This document shows, one piece after another, positions 58,568 through 58,739 of a stretch of 58,739 nt of DNA. Every line of letters begins with the position of its first letter. Within the stretch, counting starts at the first letter, position 1. The DNA is taken from assembly GCA_030706745.1 (NCBI GenBank), contig JAUZNX010000009.1, forward strand, positions 1 through 58,739, given 5' to 3'. The notes under the pieces were generated by a model, which worked only from the letters and a program-made list of their open reading frames with translations, made no database searches and had not been told where the DNA came from. Made by a program: the position numbers and the translations under genes. Source of the stretch: Bacteroidota bacterium. GTDB taxonomy: Bacteria > Bacteroidota > Ignavibacteria > Palsa-1295.

Positions 58568-58739
58568 ATCAAATAATTGGGACGTGCCGTGGCGGATGAT
58601 CGGTCAGCCGCTTCCACGCCCGGATTCGTTCACGCTCCTAAGTCCAATTCGCTAAATTTGACCTTAAACGGGGATTTTGGAGCCAGAATCAGCATCAAAC
58701 GCTAAAACGGGCGAGATGCTTCCGGGTTTCGAAAAGGCG
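58568..58739. other. Region upstream of secA, possible start of next gene at right edge
   Basis: A TAAATTTG (TAnnTTTG) lies at 58653-58660 on the plus strand. An ATG at 58716 opens a frame (MLPGFEKA) that runs off the window, and it could be a divergent gene, but eight codons are too few to judge. No clear minus-strand promoter for secA was found. Confidence 0.25.

Overview
The window looks like a chromosomal segment of a free-living Gram-negative bacterium of the Bacteroidota/Chlorobiota side of the tree (Ignavibacteria, Kapabacteria or a related lineage). The grounds are: a type IX secretion (T9SS) PorU-like C25 protease next to a PorV/PorQ-like protein, a FabI of the form I recall from green sulfur bacteria, several matches to the Bacteroidetes -7 promoter TAnnTTTG just upstream of start codons, many lipoproteins, and few clear Shine-Dalgarno sequences. 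Base composition is moderately GC-rich by eye and fairly even. There is no IS transposase, integrase, phage module or CRISPR array. The assignment is from memory of families, not from a search.

Layout. Positions 1-843 hold the end of a repeat (beta-propeller-like) protein. Positions 1157-3687 (minus) hold an anti-sigma-type ATPase, a small unknown protein, an HRDC-domain protein resembling accessory proteins of diversity-generating retroelements, a rhomboid protease and a tRNA-Val(CAC). Positions 3912-6921 (plus) hold an M15-like protein and a coupled DUF4760/TPR pair. Positions 6918-18401 (minus) hold a lipoprotein, mfd, a membrane protein, ligA, a sensor histidine kinase, a RodZ-like protein and a TPR protein, so two core DNA-repair genes sit with a cell-shape-type gene. 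Positions 18514-20744 (plus) hold an MFS transporter and a small membrane protein/lipoprotein pair. Positions 20741-28529 (minus) hold a GT-C-like membrane protein and a complete RND efflux set in the order tolC, adaptor, pump. Positions 28790-31963 (plus) hold an M1 peptidase that appears fused to an outer-membrane beta-barrel.

Positions 32013-38039 (minus) hold nuoJKLMN, the membrane-arm half of complex I without nuoA-I. Then come an outer-membrane protein and asnS. A PH-like membrane protein at 40216-40799 (plus) carries an apparent one-base frameshift. From 58567 down to 40809 almost everything is on the minus strand and tightly packed: secA, porU-like, porV-like, an Fn3-like lipoprotein, an SLBB protein, an ABC-type solute-binding lipoprotein, era, DUF1015, fabI, two envelope proteins and an alpha/beta hydrolase. 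This is an envelope biogenesis and secretion block: SecA moves precursors across the inner membrane and the PorU/PorV pair points to T9SS export.

The observations I rate highest are a 111-bp palindromic repeat that supplies the start codon and signal-peptide coding sequence of the porV-like gene, the M1-barrel fusion, an orphan retroelement-type HRDC protein with an Arg/Asp/Gly-rich linker, the -7 elements placed so close to ATG codons that leaderless mRNAs are predicted, and the frameshift in the PH-like gene. I did not find a clear-cut new multi-gene system.
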